Assembly: GCA_035762545.1 (NCBI GenBank)
Contig: DASTOM010000029.1
Span: 8,594 to 72,593 of the forward strand
Origin: JANQRA01 sp035762545
GTDB taxonomy: Bacteria > Actinomycetota > Acidimicrobiia > Spongiisociales > ZC4RG35
DNA: 64,000 nucleotides
Direction of reading: 5' to 3'
Position 1 is the stretch's first letter. Each line of letters begins with the position of its first letter. The notes under the pieces were generated by a model, which was not told where the DNA came from, did no database searches, and worked only from the letters and a program-made list of their open reading frames with translations. Shown piece after piece: positions 1 to 9,162 of this stretch. Both the position numbers and the translations under genes were made by a program.

Positions 1-321
1 GATGTCCCTCGCCGTCGCCTTGGCACCCTCACCACGTGCTTCGAGGAGCCGGATCTCCATCATCTGGAGGGCGTAGTCCCATTCGTACAACGCATGACCC
101 ACATCGAGCCCCTCGTAGCACTGGAGACGGATGAGGTCTTCACCGGTCATCGCGGCGAGCACCTTCGCCACCTCGGTCTTCCCCACTCCTGCCTCACCCT
201 CGAGGAACAGGGGACGGCCCAACTGGAGGGCGAGGTGGATGGCCACAGTGAGATCTTCCCCGGCGAAGTAGTCCTGGGCGTCGAGGGCGGCCTGGAGGTC
301 GTCGATGGTCTTCGGGATCAC
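1..321 (-). CDS. MoxR-family AAA+ ATPase, N-terminal part (cut by window edge)
   Basis: The reading frame gives VIPKTIDDLQAALDAQDYFA followed by GRPLFLEGEAGVGKTEVAKV, a Walker A motif (GEAGVGKT) set as in MoxR/RavA-type AAA+ ATPases, then LIRLQCYEGLD, the typical MoxR stretch after the P-loop. Only the first 107 codons are inside the window. I place the start at the GTG at 321, 10 nt after the stop of the DUF2087 gene; no ATG is available nearby. MoxR ATPases act as chaperones for metal-centre or complex assembly, often with a VWA-domain partner, which would lie outside the window. The substrate is unknown. Confidence 0.85.
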   Translation of the reverse strand, partial: MIPKTIDDLQAALDAQDYFAGEDLTVAIHLALQLGRPLFLEGEAGVGKTEVAKVLAAMTGEDLIRLQCYEGLDVGHALYEWDYALQMMEIRLLEARGEGAKATARDI

Positions 322-331
322 TGCGGACAGG

Positions 332-736
332 TTACGGGTCTCGTCGGGACTTGCGAGAGGCCCGGTCCTCTATTGCCCTCTCGATGGTTCGGATCGGATC
401 GACAGCTGCAACGTCCTCGGCATAGGAGATGACAGCCGGGCCGGGGCCGACGCCGTAGAAACGCCCGGCATCGTCCCTCGTCAGATAAGAGGCGTCGATC
501 AGTTCCCGGCGGATGGTGACTTGGTCGATCTGCAACGATGGACATCCCCGATCCAGCCAATCGCGTACCGCGGCGTCGACCTCTTTCTCGGTGTAGATCA
601 TGCCTCGTTCGAACGTATGGCTTGCTGCCATCAGCATGACGTGGCGGTCGCGCTCCTTCTTCGGAAACCCCCGCGCCCCTCCGAGGCAGAGCGCCACGAG
701 CCTCTTCTCGTACTCGGCGGCGGTGATCTGGCTCAA
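332..736 (-). CDS. DUF2087-domain protein
   Basis: A 134-aa protein. Residues about 22-95 contain GFPKKERDRHVML, YTEKEVDAAVRDW and the segment IRRELIDASYLTRDDAGRFY, which fit the DUF2087 pattern (FPxKxKxR, YTEKEVN, LRRxLVDxGxLxR) that often ends transcription-regulator-like proteins. No HTH is obvious before it. The start codon overlaps the stop of the upstream VOC gene (ATGA), suggesting translational coupling, and the MoxR gene follows 10 nt later, so the three form a minus-strand operon. Biochemical function is unknown. Confidence 0.75.
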   Translation of the reverse strand: MSQITAAEYEKRLVALCLGGARGFPKKERDRHVMLMAASHTFERGMIYTEKEVDAAVRDWLDRGCPSLQIDQVTIRRELIDASYLTRDDAGRFYGVGPGPAVISYAEDVAAVDPIRTIERAIEDRASRKSRRDP

Positions 737-1077
737 GGACGTGCGAGCAGTTGTATCTCGTTGCCATCCGGGTCTGTGTACGTGATGAAGCGCGCGGTGC
801 CGGTATCGGTGACCTCTGCGTCGGAAGGCTCGATGAACAGGTCGGAGAGGCGTCTCATCTCCGTCTCGAGATCGTCGACCAGAAACGAGACGACTGCCGT
901 CGCCGGCCCCTCTTCCCGGATTCCCTCATGCAAGGCGAATGCCACGGTGCCGTCGACGTCGAGCGTCTGCCAGGGCCCGTAACGCTCACCTGGCTCGAAC
1001 CCGACGGCCCGGTACCACTCCAACGCCTGCTCCAGGTCGTTGACCCAGATGAAGACGGTGTCCACTCGGAGACTCAT
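733..1077 (-). CDS. VOC-family (glyoxalase/bleomycin-resistance fold) protein
   Basis: A 114-aa single-module protein: beta strand VDTVFIWVNDLEQALEWYRA, then FEPGERYGPWQTLDVDG, and the closing FITYTDPDGNEIQLLARP, the usual VOC C-terminal motif with the metal-site Glu (NEIQL). The ATG at 1077 is preferred over one at 1131 because it begins exactly where family members do and the longer form would overlap ffh. It is the first gene of a minus-strand operon and diverges from ffh. The substrate cannot be inferred; VOC proteins include lyases, dioxygenases and drug-binding proteins. Confidence 0.8.
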   Translation of the reverse strand: MSLRVDTVFIWVNDLEQALEWYRAVGFEPGERYGPWQTLDVDGTVAFALHEGIREEGPATAVVSFLVDDLETEMRRLSDLFIEPSDAEVTDTGTARFITYTDPDGNEIQLLARP

Positions 1078-1120
1078 GAGCAACTCATATCGCTGACTTG
1101 GGCCATAACCTATATCTCCA

Positions 1121-2455
<1,335 letters not shown>

Positions 2456-2486
2456 CATTACAGGAGACTTGCAAGAGGTGAATTAG

Positions 2487-2894
2487 ATGGCTGTCAGGCT
2501 GAGACTGATGCGAATGGGTAAGAAGAAGCAACCCGTGTACCGCGTCGTCGCAATCGACCAGCGCGCTCCGCGCGACGGTCGCTACATCGAGCAGATCGGG
2601 CGTTATGACGCTCGCCAGGAGCCCTCGCTCGTCGAGATCGACAACGAGCGCGCCGCCGACTGGCTCTCCAAGGGCGCTCAACCGTCGGAGACGGTCGAGA
2701 AGCTGCTCAACATCTCCGGTGCGATGAACACCATGAAGATCCAAGCCGGTGGCATCCATGTCGTCGGCGTCGAGAAGGCCGCTCCCAAGACCGTGGAAGT
2801 GGCTGAATCCGTGCCCGTGCCCGAGGACGGCTCATCGCCTGCCGCCCACGAGCCAGTCGAAGAGGCCGCCTCGGTCTCCACCGAGGAGGAATGA
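2487..2894 (+). CDS. rpsP: 30S ribosomal protein bS16
   Basis: 135 aa. The first about 80 residues are canonical bS16 (MAVRLRLMRMGKKKQPVYRV, then DGRYIEQIGRYD). Residues about 85-135 form an extra acidic, Ala/Glu/Pro-rich tail ending ASVSTEEE; such extensions are common in actinobacterial S16. An AGAGGTGA ribosome-binding site precedes the ATG. The stop overlaps the next start (ATGA, 2891-2894), so khpA is probably translationally coupled. Confidence 0.98.
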   Translation: MAVRLRLMRMGKKKQPVYRVVAIDQRAPRDGRYIEQIGRYDARQEPSLVEIDNERAADWLSKGAQPSETVEKLLNISGAMNTMKIQAGGIHVVGVEKAAPKTVEVAESVPVPEDGSSPAAHEPVEEAASVSTEEE

Positions 2895-3148
2895 GCTTGG
2901 CCAAGGGAGAGATCGTCCAACGAGTGGTCACCTACGTGGTCAAGAGCATCGTGGAGGAGCCTGAGGCCGTCCAGGTGACGCTGATCGAGCAGGGCCCGGA
3001 CGAGTTCGTAGCCGAGGTGCGGACCGCCAAACCCGACATGGGCCGGGTCATCGGCCGTCGGGGCCGTGTTGCCAAGGCGATCCGTGCTGCCGCCGGCGCC
3101 GCCGGCGAAGAAGAGGGAATCAGCGCTGGGGTCGAGTTCCTCGACTGA
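2891..3148 (+). CDS. khpA: KH-domain RNA-binding protein KhpA (YlqC-like)
   Basis: An 85-aa single KH-domain protein. The signature is DMGRVIGRRGRVAKAIRAAA, containing the GxxG loop (GRRG) of type-II KH folds. In Gram-positive bacteria KhpA pairs with KhpB/Jag and affects RNA stability and cell elongation. Its place between rpsP and rimM is the conserved actinobacterial and firmicute arrangement. It starts in a 4-nt overlap with rpsP. Confidence 0.93.
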   Translation: MSLAKGEIVQRVVTYVVKSIVEEPEAVQVTLIEQGPDEFVAEVRTAKPDMGRVIGRRGRVAKAIRAAAGAAGEEEGISAGVEFLD

Positions 3149-3152
3149 GCCC

Positions 3153-3632
3153 GTGAGGGTTGGGGTTCTGGGCAAGCCCAATGGCTTGGACGGGCACATT
3201 GGCATCTACATCGAACCTGAGGATCTCGTGTATCTCGAGCCGGATGCCGTCGTTCTCGTCGGTGGCACCGAACACACGGTCAGATCTCTCAGACAGGGCA
3301 AGAAAGGTCCCCAGGTCGCGTTCGTAGAGGTCACGGAGCGAAGCCAGGCCGAGGCGATCCGCGGAAGCGAGGTGCACGTCGGTCAGCGACGTGAGCTCGG
3401 CGAGTCCGAGTTCTGGCCCTCGGACCTCGTCGGCCTCGAGGTCCGACCCGGCGGCGGAGTGGTCACTGCGGTGACCCACGGTGCGGCTCAAGATCGCCTC
3501 GAGATCGAACGGGGCGGCGTGGTCTTCGAGGTTCCCTTCGTCGAGCAGTTCGTCCCCGTCGTGGACATCGACGCCGGCTACGTCGAGGTCGTCGAAATCG
3601 ACGGGCTCATCCCGCCGTCAGCTCCAGAGTGA
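3153..3632 (+). CDS. rimM: 16S rRNA maturation factor RimM
   Basis: 159 aa from the GTG at 3153, four nt after khpA ends. The first residues VRVGVLGKPNGLDGHIGIYI match the RimM N-terminal barrel (consensus G.I.G.HGL.GE). The C-terminal PRC-barrel part contains FWPSDLVGLEV and LEIERGGVVFEVPFVEQFVP. RimM binds uS19 and assists 30S head maturation. A longer reading from 3066 exists but would lie inside khpA and adds no family sequence. Its 3' end overlaps the convergent lipoprotein gene by 26 nt. Confidence 0.95.
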   Translation: MRVGVLGKPNGLDGHIGIYIEPEDLVYLEPDAVVLVGGTEHTVRSLRQGKKGPQVAFVEVTERSQAEAIRGSEVHVGQRRELGESEFWPSDLVGLEVRPGGGVVTAVTHGAAQDRLEIERGGVVFEVPFVEQFVPVVDIDAGYVEVVEIDGLIPPSAPE

Positions 3633-4473
3633 CTCCTTCCAGGCTGCCGTCCTGAGGGCTTGCCTGACCTATGAACAGTGACAAGCTCCCCACGGGAAGC
3701 GTCAGCTCCTGACTGAACTCACCCCACGTGGCGGCCCAATCAGCAGCAGTGGTGTCGGTCTCGGCGACGACCTGGCCACCCTGGGTCACAATCGTGAGCA
3801 CATTGGCCTCGAAGGTTCGGGCATAGCCCGAGACTGCCGTCGCCAGAGGCACGCTGGCGCCGTCATCGGGGCTCAAGACAACCACGAGGTCATCACTGGT
3901 GGCCGTCCCGGTGAACTCGACGAAACCGGGCCGCAGGTCGACTGTGAGTCGCGCCGGCTCGGAGGTGACTCGAGCACGCGCCGCCGCCGGCGCAGTGAGG
4001 TGCAGGTCGACGAACATGCCGCCGTCCAGGGATCGAACGACATAGAGACGGTCGACGAGACCGGTTTCCACGAGTTGGTCGGTGACGACGGTTGCCGCAA
4101 CGTCCATCCTGATCCGGATCACCTGGAACGACTCGAGATGCCCAACCGTTACGTCGGGCACCGAAATCGCCGGCGCCCCCTCCGAGGTCTCGAAGTCGAA
4201 GTTGAAGCTCTCGCATTGGTCGGTGGCATCCCAGGAGATGCGCCCCAGATTGGCACCGTCGAATCCCTCGCCGTCGATCTCGGCGATATTGCCTCCTTCG
4301 CCGAACTGTCCGGCACCCGGGCAGTCCACGACTGGGGGCAGGGTCGAAGTCGGCGCAGCCGGGGTGGCTGTGGTGGCCGGGCCCACCGAGGTGGTGGGCA
4401 GGCCGACGGCGTTACAACCTGTTGCAACGAACAGTGCTGTTGCCACGACCACCGCCCGAGCCCTTCTCGTCAT
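3607..4473 (-). CDS. Secreted lipoprotein with AMIN-like and Gmad2-like domains
   Basis: 288 aa from the ATG at 4473. An N-terminal hydrophobic signal ends in a lipobox (FVATGCNAV), then a Thr/Pro-rich linker (TTATPAAPTSTLPP). The middle (IRMDVAATVVTDQLVETGLV, VDLRPGFVEF) resembles the AMIN-like beta domain of actinobacterial secreted proteins. The C-terminus (VVLSPDDGASVPLATAVSGY, LTIVTQGGQVVAE) resembles a Gmad2 immunoglobulin-like domain. Probably a cell-surface protein with a wall- or ligand-binding role; function unproven. A TACTCT hexamer (complement of 4480-4485) lies 6 nt before the ATG, suggesting a leaderless transcript. Confidence 0.75.
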   Translation of the reverse strand: MTRRARAVVVATALFVATGCNAVGLPTTSVGPATTATPAAPTSTLPPVVDCPGAGQFGEGGNIAEIDGEGFDGANLGRISWDATDQCESFNFDFETSEGAPAISVPDVTVGHLESFQVIRIRMDVAATVVTDQLVETGLVDRLYVVRSLDGGMFVDLHLTAPAAARARVTSEPARLTVDLRPGFVEFTGTATSDDLVVVLSPDDGASVPLATAVSGYARTFEANVLTIVTQGGQVVAETDTTAADWAATWGEFSQELTLPVGSLSLFIGQASPQDGSLEGVTLELTAG

Positions 4474-4532
4474 GAACGCAGAGTATGACTCGGGACTAAG
4501 TTTGAGTGTCAATTCAAGAATGGATGGACCCA

Positions 4533-5696
4533 ATGCCTGAAGCCGTAATCGTCGCAACTGCCAGATCGCCAATTGGGCGGGCGTTCAAGGGCTCGCTCAA
4601 CGAGGTCCGGGGTGATGACCTGGCCGGCTTCGCGATCAACGCCGTGATGGAGAAGGTTCCCGAGGTCGACCGGGCGAGCGTCGCCGACGTGATGGTCGGC
4701 TGCGGGTTGACCCATCACGAGCACAGTTTCAACATGGCCCGACCGGCTTCCTTGCTCGGTGGCATGCCGGAGAGTGTCCCGGCCACCACAGTGAACCGTT
4801 ATTGCGCCTCCTCGCTACAGACCATCCGCATGGCCTACCACGCCATCTCGGTGGGGGAGGGCGACACCTACATCGCCGCGGGCGCTGAGGCGGTCAGTCG
4901 GACATACGGCAAGGGTTTCGACATGGAGGATCTGAATCCGAGATTCATCGACACCAGCCGCGACGACTTCATCGACCAGGTCTACATACCGATGGGGAAC
5001 ACGGCCGAGAATGTCGCCAGGCGGTACGGGATCACCCGGGAGAGACAGGACGAGTTCGGCAAGCGCAGCCAGGACCTGGCGGTCGAGGCGCAGAAGAACG
5101 GCTTCTTCGACTGGGAGATCTCGCCAATCGACGTGCCCGACGGGCGGACCATTTCCGTCGATGATGGGCCCCGCCCCAACACGACACTCGAGAAGCTGGC
5201 GACCCTACCTCCCGCCTTCGAGCCCGACGGCACGGTCACCGCCGGGAATTCCTGCCCGCTCAACGACGGTTCCGCCGCGGTTCTGGTCATGTCCGCTGAC
5301 CGGGCGAAAGACCTCGGCCTGGAGCCGTTGGCCCGAATCGTGGCGTCGGCGGTTGCGGGTCTCGAGCCCGAGTACATGGGCATGGGCCCGGTCTTCGCGG
5401 TGCAGAAGGTGCTGGCGGAGACGGGGATGACTCTCGACGACATCGACGTCGTCGAGCTCAACGAGGCATTCGCCGCCCAGGTCCTCGCCTGTGTCGACGA
5501 GCTCGAGATCGACATGGACAAGCTCAACCCCCACGGCGGCGCCATCGCACTCGGGCATCCATTCGGGATGACCGGGGCGCGAATCATGGGCACCCTGATC
5601 AACGATCTTCGCACTCTCGACAAGACCTACGGTCTCGAGACCATGTGTGTCGGTGGCGGTCAGGGCATGGCCATGATCATCGAACGGCTGAGCTAG
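4533..5696 (+). CDS. Thiolase (acetyl-CoA C-acyltransferase)
   Basis: 387 aa. Active-site nucleophile Cys in NRYCASSLQTI, the His motif GGAIALGHPFGMTGARI, and the second Cys in CVGGGQGMAMI are all present, so the enzyme should be active. It performs thiolytic cleavage of 3-ketoacyl-CoA, or the reverse condensation, in beta-oxidation or related pathways. The start at 4533 gives MPEAVIVATARSPIGRAF, the usual thiolase N-terminus; upstream GTG/ATG codons at 4506 and 4524 are possible. It interrupts the rimM-trmD neighbourhood that is contiguous in many actinobacteria. Confidence 0.95.
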   Translation: MPEAVIVATARSPIGRAFKGSLNEVRGDDLAGFAINAVMEKVPEVDRASVADVMVGCGLTHHEHSFNMARPASLLGGMPESVPATTVNRYCASSLQTIRMAYHAISVGEGDTYIAAGAEAVSRTYGKGFDMEDLNPRFIDTSRDDFIDQVYIPMGNTAENVARRYGITRERQDEFGKRSQDLAVEAQKNGFFDWEISPIDVPDGRTISVDDGPRPNTTLEKLATLPPAFEPDGTVTAGNSCPLNDGSAAVLVMSADRAKDLGLEPLARIVASAVAGLEPEYMGMGPVFAVQKVLAETGMTLDDIDVVELNEAFAAQVLACVDELEIDMDKLNPHGGAIALGHPFGMTGARIMGTLINDLRTLDKTYGLETMCVGGGQGMAMIIERLS

Positions 5697-5714
5697 CCTC
5701 CTACTCTTCCCGAC

Positions 5715-6398
5715 GTGCTGATCCACGTCGTGACCATGTTTCCCGGCTACTTTGCCGGGCCGCTGCAGACTTCCATCGTGGGTCGGGCCATCGAGGACGG
5801 TGCCCTGGATGTTGATCTCGTCGACCTCCGCGAGCACGGTTTGGGTAGACACCGCCAATTGGACGACGCTCCGTTTGGGGGTGGCCCGGGGATGGTGATG
5901 ATGATCGAGCCGTTGGCCAGGGCCCTCGAACCTCTGGCGGCATCGAGACGCGTTCTGTTCACCCCGTCCGGCGCTCCCATGACCCAGGAGACCCTCGATC
6001 GTTGGGCCGCTCTCCCCGAGGTCACCTTCGTGTGTGGCCGCTTCGAGGGAGTCGATCAGCGTTTCATCGACGTGTACATCGACGAAGAGGTCAGCCTGGG
6101 CGACTACGTCCTCGCCGGCGGGGAGGTGGCAGCCGCCGCCGCGATCGAGGGTGTGACTCGACTCCTGCCCGGAGTCGTGGGCAATCCGGAGTCGACCGAG
6201 AAGGAGTCGTTTCGTGATGGACTGCTCGAGGAGCCCGTGTACACGAGACCGGCCGATTTCGAGGGCGAGACCGTCCCCGAGGTCCTCCTGAGCGGTGATC
6301 ACGGCAAGATCGAGACGTGGCGCTGGGAACAGAGGATCCAGCGCACCAGGGCCCGCAGGCCCGACCTCCTGTCGAATGGCACGGATTCCGATAGCTGA
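5715..6398 (+). CDS. trmD: tRNA (guanine-37-N1)-methyltransferase TrmD
   Basis: 227 aa. SPOUT-class trefoil-knot enzyme: IHVVTMFPGYFAGPL at the start, DDAPFGGGPGMVMM (the TrmD signature), VCGRFEGVDQRFI and the SAM-binding knot LGDYVLAGGEVAA. It makes m1G37 next to the anticodon and prevents frameshifting. GTG start, with a TACTCT hexamer at 5702-5707, 7 nt upstream, consistent with leaderless initiation. rplS follows after 69 nt. Confidence 0.97.
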   Translation: MLIHVVTMFPGYFAGPLQTSIVGRAIEDGALDVDLVDLREHGLGRHRQLDDAPFGGGPGMVMMIEPLARALEPLAASRRVLFTPSGAPMTQETLDRWAALPEVTFVCGRFEGVDQRFIDVYIDEEVSLGDYVLAGGEVAAAAAIEGVTRLLPGVVGNPESTEKESFRDGLLEEPVYTRPADFEGETVPEVLLSGDHGKIETWRWEQRIQRTRARRPDLLSNGTDSDS

Positions 6399-6467
6399 TA
6401 CAATTCCACCGTCGGGTTCCGCACCGACCACCCCGACTGTTTCTACCCAGGCGTCTTAGGAGCCTCC
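6399..6467 (+). promoter_or_regulatory. rplS leader: -10-like hexamer, hairpin and RBS
   Basis: TACAAT at 6399-6404 is a good -10 hexamer directly after the trmD stop. GTCGGG (6411-6416) can pair with CCCGAC (6432-6437) around a 15-nt loop. TAGGAG sits just before the rplS ATG. Ribosomal-protein leaders that sense their product are common, but I cannot show that this one does. Confidence 0.4.
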
Positions 6468-6812
6468 ATGAACGATCTTCAAGCCGTAGAAAACGCGCAT
6501 GTGCGTGACGACATCCCAGAGTTCCGCGCCGGTGACACCGTCAAGGTCCACGTCCGCGTGGTCGAGGGTGGCCGCGAGCGCATCCAGGTCTTCGAGGGCG
6601 TCGTGATCGCCCGCAACGGCAGCGGTCCCCGGGCCTCGTTCACAGTGCGCAAGCTGAGCTTCGGGGTGGGAGTCGAGCGTGTCTTTCCGGTCAATGCGCC
6701 GATCATCGCCAAGATCGAAGTGGTCCGCCGTGGCGACGTTCGTCGCTCCAAGCTCTACTACCTCCGCGATCGGGTTGGCAAGGCCGCCCGCATCAAGGAG
6801 CTTCGCGACTGA
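6468..6812 (+). CDS. rplS: 50S ribosomal protein bL19
   Basis: 114 aa, full length. FRAGDTVKVHVRVVEGGRER, QVFEGVVIARNGSG, SFGVGVERVFPVNAP and RRSKLYYLRDRVGKAARI are all bL19 hallmarks. bL19 sits at the 30S-50S interface. The neighbours trmD and lepB are in the conserved order. A clear RBS (TAGGAG) precedes the ATG. Confidence 0.98.
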   Translation: MNDLQAVENAHVRDDIPEFRAGDTVKVHVRVVEGGRERIQVFEGVVIARNGSGPRASFTVRKLSFGVGVERVFPVNAPIIAKIEVVRRGDVRRSKLYYLRDRVGKAARIKELRD

Positions 6813-6856
6813 GTACGCCACGCCGCGGTCGACACATAGAGGGTCACACACCTCCC

Positions 6857-7495
6857 GTGTCTGAGGATGTGCGTCGCGATGAAGGATCGCAGCCACCCGC
6901 CGAACCGACCAAGAAGAAGCGGTCGTTCTGGTCCGAGCTACCCGGCCTCCTCCTCACCGCACTCGTAATAGCCGTCCTGATCAAGACCTTCCTGGTCCAG
7001 CCTTTCTGGATCCCCTCGGAGTCGATGCTCGAGACGATCCACGTGAACGATCGGGTGATGGTCAACAAGCTCGCGTTTCAACTCGGCGAACCGGAGCGGG
7101 GCGACGTGGTGGTCTTCCGCGACCCCGCCGAGCCCGAGATCGATGAGTCGATCCCCGAAGCGATCGTCCGCTCGGTGTTGGAGGCGGTGGGAGTGAGGAC
7201 CAGAGGACGCGACGACCTCATCAAGCGTGTGATCGGCCTCCCCGGTGAGACGGTGACCATCTCCGACAACACTGTCCACATCGATGGTGTGGCCATCTCC
7301 GAGCCATACCTGGCCAATGACGTCGTCATGCCCGACGACGGGCCCTATTTGGTCGGGCAGGACGAGGTGTTCGTGATGGGGGACAACCGGGAGTTCAGCT
7401 TCGACAGCCGCCGCTTCGGCAACATCGAGTACGACGCGTTGGTGGGACGGGCGTTCGTGATCATCTGGCCGGTCTCCAACTTCGGCGGTCTGTAG
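6857..7495 (+). CDS. lepB: Signal peptidase I
   Basis: 212 aa. A cytoplasmic N-terminus rich in Lys, one transmembrane segment (LLLTALVIAVLIKTFLVQPF, about 33-52), then the catalytic serine in PSESMLETI (about Ser56). The lysine general base lies in DDLIKRVIGLPGETV (about Lys123), and box E is VMGDNREFSFDSR. It is a type-I leader peptidase anchored in the membrane with its active site outside, cleaving Sec and Tat signal peptides. GTG start. The rplS-lepB order is the usual actinobacterial one. Confidence 0.96.
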   Translation: MSEDVRRDEGSQPPAEPTKKKRSFWSELPGLLLTALVIAVLIKTFLVQPFWIPSESMLETIHVNDRVMVNKLAFQLGEPERGDVVVFRDPAEPEIDESIPEAIVRSVLEAVGVRTRGRDDLIKRVIGLPGETVTISDNTVHIDGVAISEPYLANDVVMPDDGPYLVGQDEVFVMGDNREFSFDSRRFGNIEYDALVGRAFVIIWPVSNFGGL

Positions 7496-7605
7496 CCACT
7501 CTTCGGCCGGGGGTCTAGGAAATTGTCACCCCGATCAGTAATGGTTAACCCGTGGGCAGGCATATCATCGCCACGGTCCGCCCAGCTGTGAGAGTCGAGG
7601 AGACG

Positions 7606-7902
7606 ATGGACGAAGACCTGGAGCGCTACGAGACCGAAGTCGAGCTGAAGCTCTACAAGGAGTACCACGACGTACTCCCGATGTTCGACTTCGTCGTCGA
7701 GACTGAACGTCGCTTCTATCTCGCCAACAAGGTCGATGTCGAGGTCAAAGCCGCCAATGGCTCGACCTACTTCGAAGTCACGATGAGCGACGCATGGGTC
7801 TGGGACATGTTCCGCCCGGCTCGTTTCCTGGAAAAGGTCCAGGTCCTCACCTTCCGCGACGTCAACGTCGAGAAGCTGGAGAAGACGGAGCTCAAGCTCT
7901 GA
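7606..7902 (+). CDS. DUF2469 family protein (Actinobacteria-specific)
   Basis: 98 aa from the ATG at 7606, preceded by GAGGAGA. The protein (MDEDLERYETEVELKLYKEY, then FVVETERRFYLANKVDVEV, AWVWDMFRPARFLEKVQVLTF) closely matches DUF2469, a small actinobacterial family encoded between rnhB and yraN in Streptomyces and Mycobacterium. Its function is unknown. Here rnhB itself is missing between lepB and this gene. It probably forms a two-gene unit with the YraN gene that starts at its stop codon. Confidence 0.9.
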   Translation: MDEDLERYETEVELKLYKEYHDVLPMFDFVVETERRFYLANKVDVEVKAANGSTYFEVTMSDAWVWDMFRPARFLEKVQVLTFRDVNVEKLEKTELKL

Positions 7903-8219
7903 ATGCGGACCGCACTCGGTTGGGTGCGGTTGGGGAGTCCATTGCCGCATGGTGGCTAGGCACACACGGTCTCTTAGTTCACTCGCGCAACGTCGTCGTC
8001 GACAGTGGTGAGATCGACCTGCTCATGAACGATCGGGGGCGACGGGTGGTCGTCGAGGTCCGCACTTCCACCGGTGAGGGCGACCCCATCGACGCTGTCG
8101 ACAGCGCCAAGCGGGAGCGTGTCCGCAGGCTTGGGTCGATGATCGGCGCCCACCGTGTCGACTTCGTAGGTGTGGGCCTCAGACCCGACCGTGTCGAGAT
8201 TCATTGGATCCCGGGTTGA
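7899..8219 (+). CDS. YraN family endonuclease-like protein (UPF0102)
   Basis: 106 aa. The fold is the restriction-endonuclease-like YraN type: LGAVGESIAAWWLGTHGLLV, then SGEIDLLMNDRGRRVVVEV, giving the E...D-x(n)-E-V pattern (GEIDL, VVEVRT). The reading frame has no ATG or GTG at the expected place. The best start is CTG at 7899, which overlaps the previous TGA and has GGAG (7887-7890) 8 nt upstream; TTG at 7920 is the alternative. Cellular role uncertain in the whole family. Confidence 0.85.
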   Translation: MNADRTRLGAVGESIAAWWLGTHGLLVHSRNVVVDSGEIDLLMNDRGRRVVVEVRTSTGEGDPIDAVDSAKRERVRRLGSMIGAHRVDFVGVGLRPDRVEIHWIPG

Positions 8220-8259
8220 GAGTTGGAGCCCGGAATTGCGCCTTCCTAGTCTCGCCGGC

Positions 8260-9162
8260 ATGACAACAGGGTCACCAGCGATCCGGGTGAGCGGTCTCGA
8301 GAAGCGGTACGGCAAGACCGAGGCGCTGCGCGGTCTCGACTTCGAGATCCCTTCCGGCAAGCTCACCGGATTCCTGGGGCCGAACGGTGCCGGCAAGACC
8401 ACCACATTCCGGGCGGTCCTCGGGCTGACGCGGCGGGACGGTGGTCAGGTCGAGGTTCTGGGTCAGCCGGTACCCGGCGACTTGACCCGGATCGTGAAGA
8501 AGGTCGGCGTCATCGTCGAGGAACCCGGCCTCATCAAAGCGCTGACCGGTCGCAAGAATCTCGTGGTCGCCGCGGACACACTCGGGTTCGGTCACGATCG
8601 CATCTCCGGGCTGCTCGACTTCGTCGGTCTCGGCAGCGACGCAGACCGCAAGACCGGGGACTACTCGAAGGGCATGAGGCAACGGCTGGCCCTGGCTGCG
8701 GCGTTGCTGGGCGACCCGGAGCTGCTGATCCTCGACGAGCCTCTGGACGGGCTCGATCCAGGGGGTCAGCTCGCATTCCGGGCACGGCTCAAAGAACTGA
8801 CCGAGGAGGGTCGGACGGTTGTCGTGTCCAGTCACGACCTCGCCGACGTCGAGGCGCTCGCCGACTACGTCGTCGTGATCGACGAGGGTCGGCTTGTCAC
8901 CCAGGGCGCCCTGGAGGAACTTCTGGGTGAGACAGGAACGCACGTGGTCGTACCGGATCCGGCCAAGGCCGCCGAGGTCCTCAGGGCAGCTGGGTTCACC
9001 AGCGCGGCCGAGGGCGAGTATGCGCTGAGAGTGGATACCGCCGACGGGGCGGCGATAGTCCGTGCGCTGGCCACGGCCGGCATCTATCCCAGCGAGGTCC
9101 GACAGGCGCGCAGCACCCTCGAGGCGCGGTTCATGGACATCACCCGGGGGAGGGACATGTGA
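8260..9162 (+). CDS. ABC transporter ATP-binding protein (ABC-2 type)
   Basis: 300 aa. Walker A GPNGAGKTT, signature DYSKGMRQRLALA, Walker B LLILDEPLDGLDP, then the H-loop VVSSHDLADVEAL. The C-terminal third is the extra domain typical of CcmA/DrrA-type ATPases. The energy unit for the permease that starts in its stop codon (GTG 9159). TAGTCT at 8247-8252 lies 7 nt before the ATG, so leaderless initiation is likely. Substrate unknown. Confidence 0.95.
   Translation: MTTGSPAIRVSGLEKRYGKTEALRGLDFEIPSGKLTGFLGPNGAGKTTTFRAVLGLTRRDGGQVEVLGQPVPGDLTRIVKKVGVIVEEPGLIKALTGRKNLVVAADTLGFGHDRISGLLDFVGLGSDADRKTGDYSKGMRQRLALAAALLGDPELLILDEPLDGLDPGGQLAFRARLKELTEEGRTVVVSSHDLADVEALADYVVVIDEGRLVTQGALEELLGETGTHVVVPDPAKAAEVLRAAGFTSAAEGEYALRVDTADGAAIVRALATAGIYPSEVRQARSTLEARFMDITRGRDM

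Noticed and set aside
5205..6431. A 408-codon minus-strand frame opposite the thiolase end and trmD
   Set aside because: Spans two confident genes on the other strand and has no domain.
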